Numbered from the stretch's first letter, positions 47,310 through 56,867 are shown. The stretch is DNA of 64,000 nucleotides from DAMCZI01 sp032095175 (GCA_032095175.1 DAMCZI010000008.1:62001-126000); one strand, 5' to 3'. Numbers and translations are program-made. The notes: generated by a model not told the origin, from the sequence alone.

Positions 47310-47336
47310 TAGCCCTCCATTATTAAGGGGGATTTT

Positions 47337-48137
47337 ATGTTTAATTGGATTAATTCAAGAGAAATTTCGTTTAACAGCTTTTTACTAATGGATAGATGGT
47401 TAATAAATATGATTTTAGACAACTCTGATGTTGAATTCCAAACAAATATGGGAATTGCATTGGCTAATAATCCTGCTGTAGCCTGGTACTTTGCTGCCCG
47501 CTGCCCTGAATGTGAGAAAACTGTAAATCAACTTTTAAATAAGGCACCAAAGGAACTTTCTTATGAACAGATTAGACAGGCCGAAGAATATGTTATTGAT
47601 TATACTGATACATCAATTGTTTATGTTTGGCCTGAAATAATGAATACAAACTGTCCATATATAAGGGAATGGGATCCTGAGCGTCTATTATCAATGGCCG
47701 ACTTTACAGATAAGGTCGTTCTTGATGTAGGAAGTGGCACAGGAAGACTTGCCTTTACTGTAGCTACAGTAGCCAAAAAAGTGTATGCCAGTGAACCAGT
47801 TGACCGCATGCGTGAATTTATGAGAGATAAAATAAAGAAACAAAATATTACTAACATGGTGGTCATTGATGGAACTGTAGAAGCAATTCCATATCCAGAT
47901 AGCTTCTTTGATATTGTTATGTCAGGACATGTTGTTGGTGATGATTATGAGAGAGAGCTTGCAGAGCTTACAAGAGTTACCAAGCCTAACGGTTACATAA
48001 TCGATTGCATGGGTGAAGATGACCGAAAAAGAGCTAATCCTAATCAAGAACTATTGAAAGCAGGCTTTAAATATTTCTATTATAAAAGCAAAACAGGTGG
48101 GGATGTTTACAGATATATAAAGCAAGCAATCAAATAA
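47337..48137 (+). CDS. SAM-dependent methyltransferase (class I)
   Basis: 266 aa. The glycine-rich SAM motif VVLDVGSGTGRLAFTVATVA lies at about residues 122-141, with the acidic post-motif YASEPVDRMREF and motif II DSFFDIVMSGHVVGDD. The first 95 residues are a helical cap without a recognised domain. The start ATG at 47337 has GGGGGA 5 nt upstream. It is monocistronic, between two leader elements. The acceptor substrate (small molecule or lipid) is unknown. Confidence 0.88.
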   Translation: MFNWINSREISFNSFLLMDRWLINMILDNSDVEFQTNMGIALANNPAVAWYFAARCPECEKTVNQLLNKAPKELSYEQIRQAEEYVIDYTDTSIVYVWPEIMNTNCPYIREWDPERLLSMADFTDKVVLDVGSGTGRLAFTVATVAKKVYASEPVDRMREFMRDKIKKQNITNMVVIDGTVEAIPYPDSFFDIVMSGHVVGDDYERELAELTRVTKPNGYIIDCMGEDDRKRANPNQELLKAGFKYFYYKSKTGGDVYRYIKQAIK

Positions 48138-48188
48138 CAGCTTCACAAATATACATTCTATTAGTTTTAACTTTTCATGAATTCAAAC

Positions 48189-48218
48189 TTAGGGGATCTC
48201 AAAAATGAGGTCCCCTTA
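48189..48218 (+). terminator. Hairpin after the methyltransferase gene
   Basis: TTAGGGGATCTC pairs with GAGGTCCCCTTAA (one G-T pair). The tail is A-rich, then GTTATGTTTTT, so termination strength is uncertain. Confidence 0.6.
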
Positions 48219-48370
48219 AAAAGTTATGTTTTTAAAGTAAGTATCAAATTACTTAGTTTCACATACTATATATTACAAAAATAATTTTTTAAAATTGATA
48301 ATAAATACTATTTACTTTTTTATAATATAGTGTTAAAATCAATTCATAGTAAATTGATAGGAATTAAACA

Positions 48371-48626
48371 CGTTGATTAGGGAAAGTAAATTGTGTGGAA
48401 CACACAGAGAGGAACTCCCAGGCTGAAAGGGTTCTATGTTAAGCATGATTGAAGTGCCCCTATGAGTGTTAGGCCGAACTTTTTAGTAGGCTGTTACGGG
48501 TTCTCCCGTTATAGAGATAGGGCATGATGGTGCCTGATTAAAGATGAGCATTTTTGCTTAATCAGAGTGGAATCGTGGAAGCTAAGCCTTCTGCCTCTGT
48601 ATATACAGGGGTAGAAGGCTTTTTTG
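48371..48626 (+). promoter_or_regulatory. T-box riboswitch leader of cysK-cysE (specifier TGC, cysteine)
   Basis: The leader begins CGTTGATTAGGGAAAGTAAA with the AGTA bulge. The conserved AGAGAGGAACTCCCAGGCTG follows, and the specifier loop reads TTGAAG-TGC-CCCTATGAG with TGC at 48455-48457. The T-box is GAGTGGAATCGTGG. The terminator AAGCCTTCT / AGAAGGCTTTTTT ends at 48626. TGC is a cysteine codon, matching the downstream cysteine biosynthesis genes. Confidence 0.93.
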
Positions 48627-48695
48627 TATATTAATCGCATTAAAGATTTTATATTTGGTACTGTGCGATTAATAAATCAAGGAATATGTTTCACT
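48627..48695. repeat. Two-hairpin repeat, family 3, truncated copy C
   Basis: GTATATTAATCGCATTAAAG begins hairpin 1, which closes with GTGCGATTAAT at 48663-48673. It then runs AATCAAGGAATATG and stops in TTTCAC, so the second hairpin is missing. It lies between the T-box terminator and cysK. It matches copy B through hairpin 1 and the spacer. Confidence 0.75.
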
Positions 48696-48742
48696 TAAAA
48701 CCATCAACCATTATATTAATTAAATTTCAGGAGGATGGTAAA

Positions 48743-49660
48743 ATGATTTTTAACAACATTTACGAAACAATAGGAAGTACACCAATGGTGAGACTTAACA
48801 ACTTAGTTGATGAAAATATGGCTGAGGTTCTTGTAAAGCTTGAATATTTCAATCCAGGTGGAAGTATAAAGGACAGGATTTCCCTTTCAATGATAGAGGC
48901 TGCTGAAAGAAATGGATTATTGAAAAAGGGCCAAACTATTATCGAGCCTACAAGTGGGAATACAGGGATAGGACTTGCAATGGTAGGTGCCGCAAAGGGA
49001 TACAGAGTTATACTTGTTATGCCAGAGACAATGAGCATGGAAAGAAGAAAGCTTATGAAGGCCTATGGCGCTGAGATAATATTAACTGAAGGGCAAAAGG
49101 GAATGAGGGGCGCAATTGAAATGGCTGAAACCCTTGCAAGAGTAAATCACTTTTTTATGCCTCTCCAGTTTTCAAACCAGGCAAACCCAGAGGCTCATAT
49201 GAAAAATACTGCAATTGAAATTATAAATCAAACTGAAGGCAGGCTTGATGCTATTGTTGCAGGTGTAGGAACAGGTGGAACCATAACTGGTATAGGAAAA
49301 ATATTAAAAAGAGAAATGCCTAATGTAAAAATAATTGGTGTTGAACCTGATACTTCCTCAGTTCTTTCAGGAGGAAAACCAGGTCCACATAAGATTCAAG
49401 GAATAGGAGCAGGCTTTATACCTGAAATACTTGATGTTGAAATAATGGATGAAGTTATCCCTGTAAGTAGCGAGGATTCATTTGAAACAACAAGACTCCT
49501 TGGTAGAAAGGAAGGTATTCTTGTTGGAATATCTTCAGGTGCTGCAGTATTTGCTGCATTGAAAAAAGCAAAGGAGCTTGGAGCTGGAAAAAGAATTTTG
49601 GCAATTGCACCGGATACAGGTGAAAGATATCTATCAACTGAACTCTTTGATATGGAGTGA
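48743..49660 (+). CDS. cysK: Cysteine synthase (O-acetylserine sulfhydrylase)
   Basis: 305 aa. A fold-type II PLP enzyme: [11 protein letters not shown] at the start and the PLP lysine Lys43 in [16 protein letters not shown]. The asparagine-loop [18 protein letters not shown] and the phosphate-binding [11 protein letters not shown] follow. It makes cysteine from O-acetylserine and sulfide. The frame is open upstream, but ATG at 48743 has CAGGAGGAT 6 nt before it and gives the family N-terminus. cysE follows 5 nt later. Confidence 0.96.
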   Translation: MIFNNIYETIGSTPMVRLNNLVDENMAEVLVKLEYFNPGGSIKDRISLSMIEAAERNGLLKKGQTIIEPTSGNTGIGLAMVGAAKGYRVILVMPETMSMERRKLMKAYGAEIILTEGQKGMRGAIEMAETLARVNHFFMPLQFSNQANPEAHMKNTAIEIINQTEGRLDAIVAGVGTGGTITGIGKILKREMPNVKIIGVEPDTSSVLSGGKPGPHKIQGIGAGFIPEILDVEIMDEVIPVSSEDSFETTRLLGRKEGILVGISSGAAVFAALKKAKELGAGKRILAIAPDTGERYLSTELFDME

Positions 49661-49665
49661 TATAT

Positions 49666-50220
49666 ATGTTTAAAGGCATTAAAGCTGAACTAGATAACTT
49701 TTTAGAAAAAGACCCTGCTGCAAGAAGCAGATCTGAGGTTATACTCTGCTATCCTGGCTTTCATGCAGTTTTGCTTTATAGATTTACCCACAAACTTTAT
49801 CAAAAAAGGATGTTCCTTCTTGCAAGACTTATATCCCAAATAATAAGGGGACTTACAGGAATAGAAATACACCCTGGTGCCAAGATAGGTAAAGGTCTTT
49901 TCATAGACCATGGAATGGGTGTTGTAATAGGTGAAACTACCGAGATTGGTGACAATGTCACACTCTATCAAGGGGTAACCTTAGGAGGCACAGGAAAAGA
50001 TAAAGGAAAAAGGCATCCAACTGTGGAGGATGATGTAACAATAGGAGCCGGTGCTAAAATACTAGGACCCATAAATATAGGAAAGAGTGCTAAAATTGGT
50101 GCAAATGCAGTGGTTCTAAAGGATATTCCAGCAAAGATGACAGCAGTTGGAATACCTGCAAAAATAGTTGTACCAAGAGAAAAAAATATGTATTATATCT
50201 ATTCAGATATGGTTATATAA
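49666..50220 (+). CDS. cysE: Serine O-acetyltransferase
   Basis: 184 aa, a left-handed beta-helix hexapeptide enzyme. The N-terminal helix region holds [18 protein letters not shown], followed by [20 protein letters not shown] and VGIPAKIV. It acetylates serine with acetyl-CoA, feeding cysK. ATG at 49666 has GGAGTG upstream; GTG at 49657 overlapping the cysK stop is less likely. This is the short form common in Firmicutes. Confidence 0.96.
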   Translation: MFKGIKAELDNFLEKDPAARSRSEVILCYPGFHAVLLYRFTHKLYQKRMFLLARLISQIIRGLTGIEIHPGAKIGKGLFIDHGMGVVIGETTEIGDNVTLYQGVTLGGTGKDKGKRHPTVEDDVTIGAGAKILGPINIGKSAKIGANAVVLKDIPAKMTAVGIPAKIVVPREKNMYYIYSDMVI

Positions 50221-50228
50221 ATATTACT

Positions 50229-50316
50229 AAAAAACTCTGAAGAGTATTTTCTCTCTAAAATACACTTACTGTATGTTGTGTATTTTAGAGAGGTAGTCTA
50301 CTTTTCGGGGTTTTTT
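50229..50316 (+). terminator. Intrinsic terminator of the cysteine operon
   Basis: A long hairpin. The inner stem CTCTCTAAAATACA pairs with TGTATTTTAGAGAG, and the outer arms AAAACTCTGAAGAGTA pair imperfectly with TACTTTTCGGGGTTTT, ending in a run of T. Confidence 0.85.
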
Positions 50317-50413
50317 ACTATTCAAAAGTTCAAGGTTATTTTTATAATCACTGCCAAAAGTTGAAGAAAAAGTGATAATTATATGATATCGTTTATTTAG
50401 GGGGGTGCTTACT

Positions 50414-51088
50414 TTGGCGTACAAAATTTTAATCGTTGATGATGAAATAGATATTGTTACTATGCTTAAAGACTATTTTGAGATAAATGATTATATTGTC
50501 ATCACTGCAGGAAACGGCAGCGAGGCATTGAAGCAAGCTGAAAAAAGTCCAGATATTATACTCCTGGATATAAATATGCCTGGCTTGACTGGACTGGATG
50601 TATGCACAAAAATAAGAAATCATGTGTCATGCCCTATTCTCTTTTTAACAGCAAAGGTTGAGGAAAGTGATAAGATCAATGGTTTTCTTGCAGGCGGAGA
50701 CGACTATATTGTAAAACCCTTTAGTATTAATGAGCTTGATGCAAGAGTAGCTGCCCACTTGAGGAGAGAAGAAAGAGGTCAAGGAAAAAGCAGAGCAAAG
50801 TTTGTAGGTGATTTAGTAATTGATTACTCATTAAGAACAGTCTATTGTAAAGAGTATGAAATTAACCTAACAAAAAAAGAGTTTGATATAATAGAATTAC
50901 TCTCTATGAATAGTGGACAGGTTTTTGATAAAGAACATATTTATGATAGGCTATGGGATTATGATAGCTATGGTGACAGCACAGTAATTGCTGAGCACAT
51001 TCGCAGAATACGTTCAAAGCTTTCCTCTACAAATGGAAAAGTGTATATAGAAACAGTATGGGGTGTAGGATATAAATGGATAGGATAA
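50414..51088 (+). CDS. OmpR-family response regulator
   Basis: 224 aa. The receiver domain has YKILIVDDE, phospho-acceptor Asp52 in LLDINMPG, and the conserved lysine in DDYIVKPFS. A winged-helix DNA-binding domain follows from about residue 127 and ends VYIETVWGVGYKW. The start is TTG at 50414, 7 nt after GGGGG; GTG at 50405 is too close to that site. It overlaps the histidine kinase gene by 13 nt. The ABC exporter downstream is the likely target. Confidence 0.94.
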   Translation: MAYKILIVDDEIDIVTMLKDYFEINDYIVITAGNGSEALKQAEKSPDIILLDINMPGLTGLDVCTKIRNHVSCPILFLTAKVEESDKINGFLAGGDDYIVKPFSINELDARVAAHLRREERGQGKSRAKFVGDLVIDYSLRTVYCKEYEINLTKKEFDIIELLSMNSGQVFDKEHIYDRLWDYDSYGDSTVIAEHIRRIRSKLSSTNGKVYIETVWGVGYKWIG

Positions 51089-52266
51089 AAAAATTTTTTA
51101 ATGATATTTCAATAAAAAAAGCTTTTATGCTTTATACATTGATATGTTTACTTATTGCAGCAGCATTAAGCAGTATTGCAATTAATAGTGCCACTTCTAT
51201 TAGAGAAGGTATACGGTTGTCCTACTCTACTGGTAAGCAAGAAGCTCCTTTCGATAACGGTATAATTATTATTGACCCCCATGAATATGATATAAGCCAC
51301 ACTAAGCAAGATGAAATTGTAATAAATATATGTGATTTCTTCCAAACATGGTCAATTCCAATATTTTTTAGTTCATGTATTGTAGGTTTTGGACTATTAT
51401 TCTATCGTAATAAGCTTAAAAAGCCTATTGAAATATTAAGTGATGCTTCTCAAAAAATTTCAAGCAACAATTTAGATTTTAACATAGCCTACAATAATAA
51501 TGATGAAATGGGGCAACTATGTAATTCCTTTGAGAAAATGAGAACTACCCTCTATGAAAACAATGATAAAATGTGGGATATGATGAATGAACGTAAACGC
51601 ATAAACGCCATATTTGCACACGATCTGAGAAATCCATTAACTGTATTAAAGGGTTATACAGATTTTCTGAACATTTATATACCTCAGGGCAAAGTAAGTG
51701 AAGAAAAGCTCATATCAACTCTTTTAACCATTTCAAATCATATTGAAAGATTAGAAAGCTATGTCGCAACAATGAACAAGATACAAAAACTTGATGATAT
51801 ACTAGTTGAACCTAAATCTATATCTGTACTTGATTTCATTAAGCAACTGAATAGTAGTGCAAAGATTCTAGTAAAAGACTACAGTATTGAAGTCTTAACT
51901 GAATGTAATATTACTGATGGAAAAATCAAAATTGATGATAAAATCATCACTGAGGTTTTTGAAAATCTCATTTCAAATGCAGTGAGATATGCAAATAAAA
52001 AAATAACTATCAGCTATAGTATATTAAGCTCCATTCTCTATATTATCATCTCAGATGATGGCAAAGGCTTTTCAAAAGAAGGCTTGCATGAAGCCACAAA
52101 ACCCTTTTACAAGGATGCTGGAAAGAATGATTTACATCATTTCGGATTAGGATTAAACATTTGCAGCGTTTTATGTGAAAAACATGGCGGCTATTTATCC
52201 ATTAATAATAACAAAATAGGAGGAGCAAAAGTCACAGCAGCCTTTTTAATAGAGGTTGATAAATAA
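51076..52266 (+). CDS. Sensor histidine kinase
   Basis: 396 aa. Two membrane helices at about residues 17-38 and 93-110 enclose a short extracellular loop of about 55 residues. A HAMP region follows at 112-165. The HisKA phospho-acceptor is His182 in FAHDLRNPLTVLKG. The ATPase domain has ENLISNAVRYANK, DDGKGF and FGLGLNICSVLC. The very short sensory loop is typical of kinases that sense through an ABC transporter (intramembrane-sensing type). It overlaps the response regulator by 13 nt. Confidence 0.93.
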   Translation: MDRIKKFFNDISIKKAFMLYTLICLLIAAALSSIAINSATSIREGIRLSYSTGKQEAPFDNGIIIIDPHEYDISHTKQDEIVINICDFFQTWSIPIFFSSCIVGFGLLFYRNKLKKPIEILSDASQKISSNNLDFNIAYNNNDEMGQLCNSFEKMRTTLYENNDKMWDMMNERKRINAIFAHDLRNPLTVLKGYTDFLNIYIPQGKVSEEKLISTLLTISNHIERLESYVATMNKIQKLDDILVEPKSISVLDFIKQLNSSAKILVKDYSIEVLTECNITDGKIKIDDKIITEVFENLISNAVRYANKKITISYSILSSILYIIISDDGKGFSKEGLHEATKPFYKDAGKNDLHHFGLGLNICSVLCEKHGGYLSINNNKIGGAKVTAAFLIEVDK

Positions 52267-52284
52267 TAGATATTTATGTTTTAT

Positions 52285-52314
52285 ACTCTCCTTATAGTCA
52301 AAGATAAGGAGGGT
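52285..52314 (+). promoter_or_regulatory. Hairpin burying the ABC ATPase ribosome binding site
   Basis: ACTCTCCTTAT (52285-52295) pairs with ATAAGGAGGGT (52304-52314) over an 8-nt loop, 11 bp with one G-T. The right arm contains AAGGAGGG, the ribosome binding site of the gene starting at 52322, and is followed by TATTTTTAT. It can act as a translation block or a weak terminator. Confidence 0.6.
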
Positions 52315-52321
52315 TATTTTT

Positions 52322-53212
52322 ATGGATAACACAAAAATAATTATTAAGAACTTAAATAAGTTCTACGGTAAAAAACAAGTTGTTAATGATGTTAGTTTAA
52401 CTATTGAAAAAGGAATGTTTGGATTGCTTGGCAGAAATGGAGCTGGTAAAACTACACTTATGAAAATGCTTGCTACCCTGCTTAATAAAAGTGGCGGTGA
52501 AATTAATATATGCGGTATTGATATTAAAGACGCAAAAGCAATTCGAAGGATTACTGGTTATTTGCCACAAGATTTTTCCATGTATCCAAATATGACAGTA
52601 TACGAAGCAATGGATTATCTTGGACTCCTCTCAGAGCTTAGCAGCACTGAAAGAAAAGAAAGAATATTTAAATTGTTAAGAAAGGTCAATCTCTCTCAAA
52701 ATTACAGGACAAAAATCAAGGCACTTTCAGGAGGCATGAAACGAAGGCTTGGAATTGCACAAGCTATTTTACATGAACCCAAAGTACTAATTGTTGATGA
52801 GCCTACTGCAGGACTTGACCCTGAGGAACGCATCCGTTTCCGCAATTTGCTTTGTGAAATTGCAGAAGAAAGGATTGTTATTTTATCAACGCACATTGTA
52901 GGTGACATCGAAGCTACCTGTGAAAATATTGCTATTCTCGATAATGGAAAAGTTTTATACAAGGGGACCTCAGAAGAATTGATGCAAACTGCAAATGGAA
53001 AGGTATATAGTGCTGAGATACATAAAAACGAACTGCCTGCTCTTAAAGAAAAGTTCATCATTACAAGTATGCTTTCAATGGGTAACAAAGTCACCATTAG
53101 AATGCTTGCCAATGAAAAACCACACATAAATGCTGTCATATGCGAACCAACTATTGAGGATGCTTATATGCTTTATCTTAATACAAATGGAGGTGATATC
53201 AAATGTTCCTAA
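52322..53212 (+). CDS. ABC transporter ATP-binding protein
   Basis: 296 aa. Walker A is GLLGRNGAGKTTLMKM, the signature is LSGGMKRRLGIAQ, and Walker B is VLIVDEPTAGLDPEER. It is of the drug or lantibiotic exporter type (CcmA-like). A C-terminal accessory region of about 70 residues follows. It is linked to the two permease genes that follow, overlapping the first by 10 nt. The two-component system upstream suggests a peptide-antibiotic resistance or export function (inference). Confidence 0.93.
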   Translation: MDNTKIIIKNLNKFYGKKQVVNDVSLTIEKGMFGLLGRNGAGKTTLMKMLATLLNKSGGEINICGIDIKDAKAIRRITGYLPQDFSMYPNMTVYEAMDYLGLLSELSSTERKERIFKLLRKVNLSQNYRTKIKALSGGMKRRLGIAQAILHEPKVLIVDEPTAGLDPEERIRFRNLLCEIAEERIVILSTHIVGDIEATCENIAILDNGKVLYKGTSEELMQTANGKVYSAEIHKNELPALKEKFIITSMLSMGNKVTIRMLANEKPHINAVICEPTIEDAYMLYLNTNGGDIKCS

Positions 53213-54456
53213 AAGAATGCAAGCAGATTATAAAAAGTATTACCTATATAGTCTTTGCTGTTATTCTCGTTGTTTTTTGCTTTTCTCAAATTGAATCAGA
53301 ATTTAAAAAAATAGAAAAGCCAGCCAAAGGCCTTGAAAATTATGGTATAAAGTATGATATTAATTCAAAAGCTCTTATTCCAAATGCTTGTTCATTTCTA
53401 GCACTAGAATATAGAGCCAACAAATATACTGCTTATCCCATTGGCTTTTATAAGCAAGTAAAATTAAATAAAAATAAACAGTCAGAAATAGAAGGAATTC
53501 TTAAGGAAATGACTGGGTTATCTTCCGATGAACTTATTACATTGGTTAATAAATATATAACCGCTGCATCGCAAAGCAGTTCCACATCAACTGGTGCTTC
53601 CTCACCAGATGTTATGAGCTTGCCACTTTCGCAATCACTAACTAGAGATAAATTTTTTAAGCTTATGAAAAAAGCTGATGACATCATTGGAGGTGGTTCA
53701 AAATACTCCAGTACCTATCTTGCTGAATTTGGAAGGACTCCTAAAACATATGAGGAAGCACTGGCTGAATATAACAATATTATTGAAACCGATAAAGTGA
53801 CAGGTGCATATGCAAGGTTATTTTGTGACTATCTTGGCATTATATTAGCTATACTCCCTGTATTTGTCGCAACAGCCTTTTGTATGAAAGATCGCCGTGC
53901 AAAGATGCAGGAGCTCATTTATATAAGACAGCTGCCATCATTAAAAATAACACTAATACGCTATCTTGCACTTATTACTATGATGTTCTTGCCTGTACTG
54001 CTATTAGCTGTTTATTGGACAATAGTAGTTTTAAGAAAGTATAGTGGTTTTACCCTTGATATACTTGCATTTATAAAATATTCATTTTCATGGCTGCTGC
54101 CAACCCTAATGGTTTCAACATCTGTTGGCATGTTCTTGACAGAGCTAACTGATACACCAATTGCAATTTTAATACAAGGGCTCTGGTGGTTTATTGGATT
54201 GTTTGCTGGAATGAAATACATTGATGGTGGATATGGTACCTGTTTAGCTCTTCGCCACAATGTTCTGGGCAATACCAGGATTTATATTGATAATTTCTCA
54301 GCACTTGTAATAAACAGGGTAGCTTATATAATTTTTGCCATCACCTTAATTGCGTTAACGGTGATGATTTATGAATTAAAAAGGAGAGGAAAACTTAATG
54401 TTTGGGGAAACTTTAAAAAAGTATTTACAGATTTCACTGATAAACCTAAAGCATAA
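53203..54456 (+). CDS. ABC transporter permease
   Basis: 417 aa. One N-terminal helix at about residues 10-28 is followed by a large extracellular domain (about 30-200). Then five further helices lie between about 205 and 400. The layout is that of ABC-2-type permeases with a big outer domain. It starts inside the ATPase gene end and overlaps the next permease by 59 nt, so the complex is made together. The substrate is unknown; peptide antibiotics are typical. Confidence 0.88.
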   Translation: MFLKECKQIIKSITYIVFAVILVVFCFSQIESEFKKIEKPAKGLENYGIKYDINSKALIPNACSFLALEYRANKYTAYPIGFYKQVKLNKNKQSEIEGILKEMTGLSSDELITLVNKYITAASQSSSTSTGASSPDVMSLPLSQSLTRDKFFKLMKKADDIIGGGSKYSSTYLAEFGRTPKTYEEALAEYNNIIETDKVTGAYARLFCDYLGIILAILPVFVATAFCMKDRRAKMQELIYIRQLPSLKITLIRYLALITMMFLPVLLLAVYWTIVVLRKYSGFTLDILAFIKYSFSWLLPTLMVSTSVGMFLTELTDTPIAILIQGLWWFIGLFAGMKYIDGGYGTCLALRHNVLGNTRIYIDNFSALVINRVAYIIFAITLIALTVMIYELKRRGKLNVWGNFKKVFTDFTDKPKA

Positions 54457-55042
54457 TAATTCTATTCATATACTAATTTCTGCTTTACTGCTGTGTTTAA
54501 CCCCTATTATCTTTGGTATTAATAATCTCGATACAAAAGCTGCAGCCATCCCACTTGAAATGTTTGTCTCTCTAATTGGAATTGTACTATTAACACCTTC
54601 CTTTTTACCAGAGCAGCAAAATGATATAAAAGAATTGGTGGAGTCAAAGTGCACTTCTTATATAGTAGTTTATGTACTTCGCATCTTAATTGCTGCTATT
54701 GCATTATTTATTATGATACTTGCATTCCTATTAATAATGGTCAAATCCGGAAGTGACATTCCAATGGCCAAATATGCATTTGGAACCTTTGCAAGTGCAC
54801 TGTTTCTTGGCTCTCTTGGTATTTTAGCTTCCGGTATAACAAACAACATTACTTTTGGGTATATGCTGCCTATACTGTTTTATGTCTTAAATATATTTTC
54901 AGGTGCAAGATATTTGGGAAAGCTGTATTTATTTTCTCTTGCACAGGGAAGCATGACAGAAAAATATTTTTTGTTTGTAATATCTATAATTCTTATTTCT
55001 CTGACACTGGTTTACAAGTCAGTAATACAAAGATTTCGGTAA
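54398..55042 (+). CDS. ABC transporter permease, second subunit
   Basis: 214 aa with about six membrane helices (25-40, 50-66, 88-110, 127-148, 154-170 and 187-205) and no large soluble domain. The start ATG at 54398 has AAGGAGAGG upstream, 59 nt inside the previous permease gene, in another frame. Together the two permeases and the ATPase form an exporter. Confidence 0.88.
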   Translation: MFGETLKKYLQISLINLKHNNSIHILISALLLCLTPIIFGINNLDTKAAAIPLEMFVSLIGIVLLTPSFLPEQQNDIKELVESKCTSYIVVYVLRILIAAIALFIMILAFLLIMVKSGSDIPMAKYAFGTFASALFLGSLGILASGITNNITFGYMLPILFYVLNIFSGARYLGKLYLFSLAQGSMTEKYFLFVISIILISLTLVYKSVIQRFR

Positions 55043-55273
55043 CGCTTAGGTATAAAATGCATCTATGAGTAAGGATAGTATTTCACGGAACTATATAAAA
55101 AGTAATATAATTTGATAGGTATATCCATATAATGTATAATAGGGTTATTCAATAACATGTGTCAATATATAACACACCTGGAAAATTATTATTTAATTAT
55201 TGAAAATCATGTTCATCTTAACATTATTATTTTTATGTAAATATAAAGATAATAGAAAGAAGGTAAATGGATT

Positions 55274-56176
55274 ATGCCTAAAAAAATACCATTCTATTTC
55301 TTAATTATTGTCATTTGCTTCTCTTTATTAGGTTGTTCTATCAAAAATACAAATTCATTAAGTAACGATAAAAAAATAAAAATTAGCGATAAAAATATAG
55401 TTCAAGAAATAACTATCGATGATATTAAGAAAAATTATATTGAAGATGGGGAAAAAAAGATTGAAAACATTTCAACCTATAGCCACTATGCACTTGTTGA
55501 ATATAAACTTGACTCTACATCAAAATGTTTTGATTGGTATAATCTTGAGACTGGGGACAAGGATGTTCTGCTAACAGACTCAATAAATACAACATTAAAA
55601 AATATTGAAAATGAAAACAGCATACTATTCATAACTGATGGAATATCACATGTAAACGGGCATAAGGATTTCCCTAAAATCATTAAGTGCTACAGAGTAG
55701 AAGAAAATACTAATTCTGAAAATGATTTTGACGAAATAATTGATAATTTGTACTTAGAAATTGATGAAAAAGTAGAAATAGGCAATAAATCCAATGAAGT
55801 GATTTCAGATATAAAGGTTTCTCTTAAAGGTGTTGAGATATTATTTGAGCCAATGAAAGGCTATGAAGATGTGTTCTATGCTGCATACACAACAATTCCA
55901 GAAACTGCAACAACATATGTAAAAGATAAAAGACAATTTATAATTGAATTTAAGAATACCGATTTAAGCCCCAGAATAAACAAATCAAAAATTACAGAAC
56001 AAAACTATTATATAAGCTCTATAGATATTAAAGTACATGGGAAAAACACCAACTTAATAGTTAATTTAAAGGATACAGCAAAATACTATACAGCATTTTT
56101 AGGGCATACAGAACCTCAAAAGGATGACTTCCCATATGTTGATTTTAATTTTGCTAATGAATATAAAATAGAATAA
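55274..56176 (+). CDS. Hypothetical lipoprotein
   Basis: 300 aa. A type II signal peptide covers residues 1-20 with the lipobox LLGC, so the mature protein starts at the lipid-modified cysteine. The rest is hydrophilic and rich in Lys, Asn, Asp and Ile. No domain is recognised; a beta-rich fold is likely. The start ATG has AAGAAGGT upstream. It follows the exporter genes after a 231-nt gap and could be a stand-alone gene. Confidence 0.8.
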   Translation: MPKKIPFYFLIIVICFSLLGCSIKNTNSLSNDKKIKISDKNIVQEITIDDIKKNYIEDGEKKIENISTYSHYALVEYKLDSTSKCFDWYNLETGDKDVLLTDSINTTLKNIENENSILFITDGISHVNGHKDFPKIIKCYRVEENTNSENDFDEIIDNLYLEIDEKVEIGNKSNEVISDIKVSLKGVEILFEPMKGYEDVFYAAYTTIPETATTYVKDKRQFIIEFKNTDLSPRINKSKITEQNYYISSIDIKVHGKNTNLIVNLKDTAKYYTAFLGHTEPQKDDFPYVDFNFANEYKIE

Positions 56177-56242
56177 AAAGATGCATCACCCTCTTATTCT
56201 TTATTATAATCATAATTAAATAATTACAAATGAGGTGTAGTT

Positions 56243-56860
56243 ATGCAGGACAAGTATTTAGAGATGTACGAATATGTACAAGGTATATTGTCTAGAAGTG
56301 ATGTTGTTGCTAAAGTTGATACACTACCTTTTAGGAATAGGATGGAGCATACAAAACGTGTTTATAAATGGGCTGAACGTATACTTAAGACAGAAACTGC
56401 GGATAGTGATGTTGTACTTACTTCAGCAATTTTCCACGATGTAGGGTATGCTGTTTTTAATGGAAAAGAACATTCAGAAAATAGCGGAGTTATATGCGAA
56501 AAATATCTTACCGAAAACAGATACGGTGGAGAATTTATAAGAAAAGTGGTCTATATCATTGAAAATCATTCAGATAAAAAGCAGTTATCAGAATCTACTA
56601 CAAGTATTGAACATGCAATTTTAATGGAGGCAGATCTCTTAGATGAAACCGGCGCCATGGGAATTGTATGGGATTGTATGGATGAAGGGGTCAATGAGGA
56701 ACAAAGCTATGAAAAAACATTAAAAAGGCTAAAAAGTCGAAGTGCTTACAAATATCCTGATAAAAATCCAATGTGTACAACAACAGCAAAAAAGTTGTGG
56801 CAAGAAAAGCAAAGGTTGTTTAAAGCTTTTGTTGATGATTTGGAATATGATTTAGGTTAA
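56243..56860 (+). CDS. HD-domain phosphohydrolase
   Basis: 205 aa. Metal ligands fit the HD pattern: HTKRVYKWAERIL, AIFHDVGYAVF, then EHSENSG and a later ENHSDK with LMEADLLDETG. It is a cytoplasmic hydrolase of nucleotides or phosphoesters; the substrate is not clear. The start ATG at 56243 has GAGGTG upstream. It ends before a strong bidirectional terminator facing copZ. Confidence 0.85.
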   Translation: MQDKYLEMYEYVQGILSRSDVVAKVDTLPFRNRMEHTKRVYKWAERILKTETADSDVVLTSAIFHDVGYAVFNGKEHSENSGVICEKYLTENRYGGEFIRKVVYIIENHSDKKQLSESTTSIEHAILMEADLLDETGAMGIVWDCMDEGVNEEQSYEKTLKRLKSRSAYKYPDKNPMCTTTAKKLWQEKQRLFKAFVDDLEYDLG

Positions 56861-56867
56861 AAAATAG

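Larger units (their letters stand above)
46711..47336. other. Intergenic region with repeat copy B and a leader ORF
   Basis: 626 nt between the divergent glnS leader and the methyltransferase. It contains AT-rich promoter DNA, the two-hairpin repeat at 46941-47055, and a short leader ORF at 47253. No other gene is seen. Confidence 0.55.
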
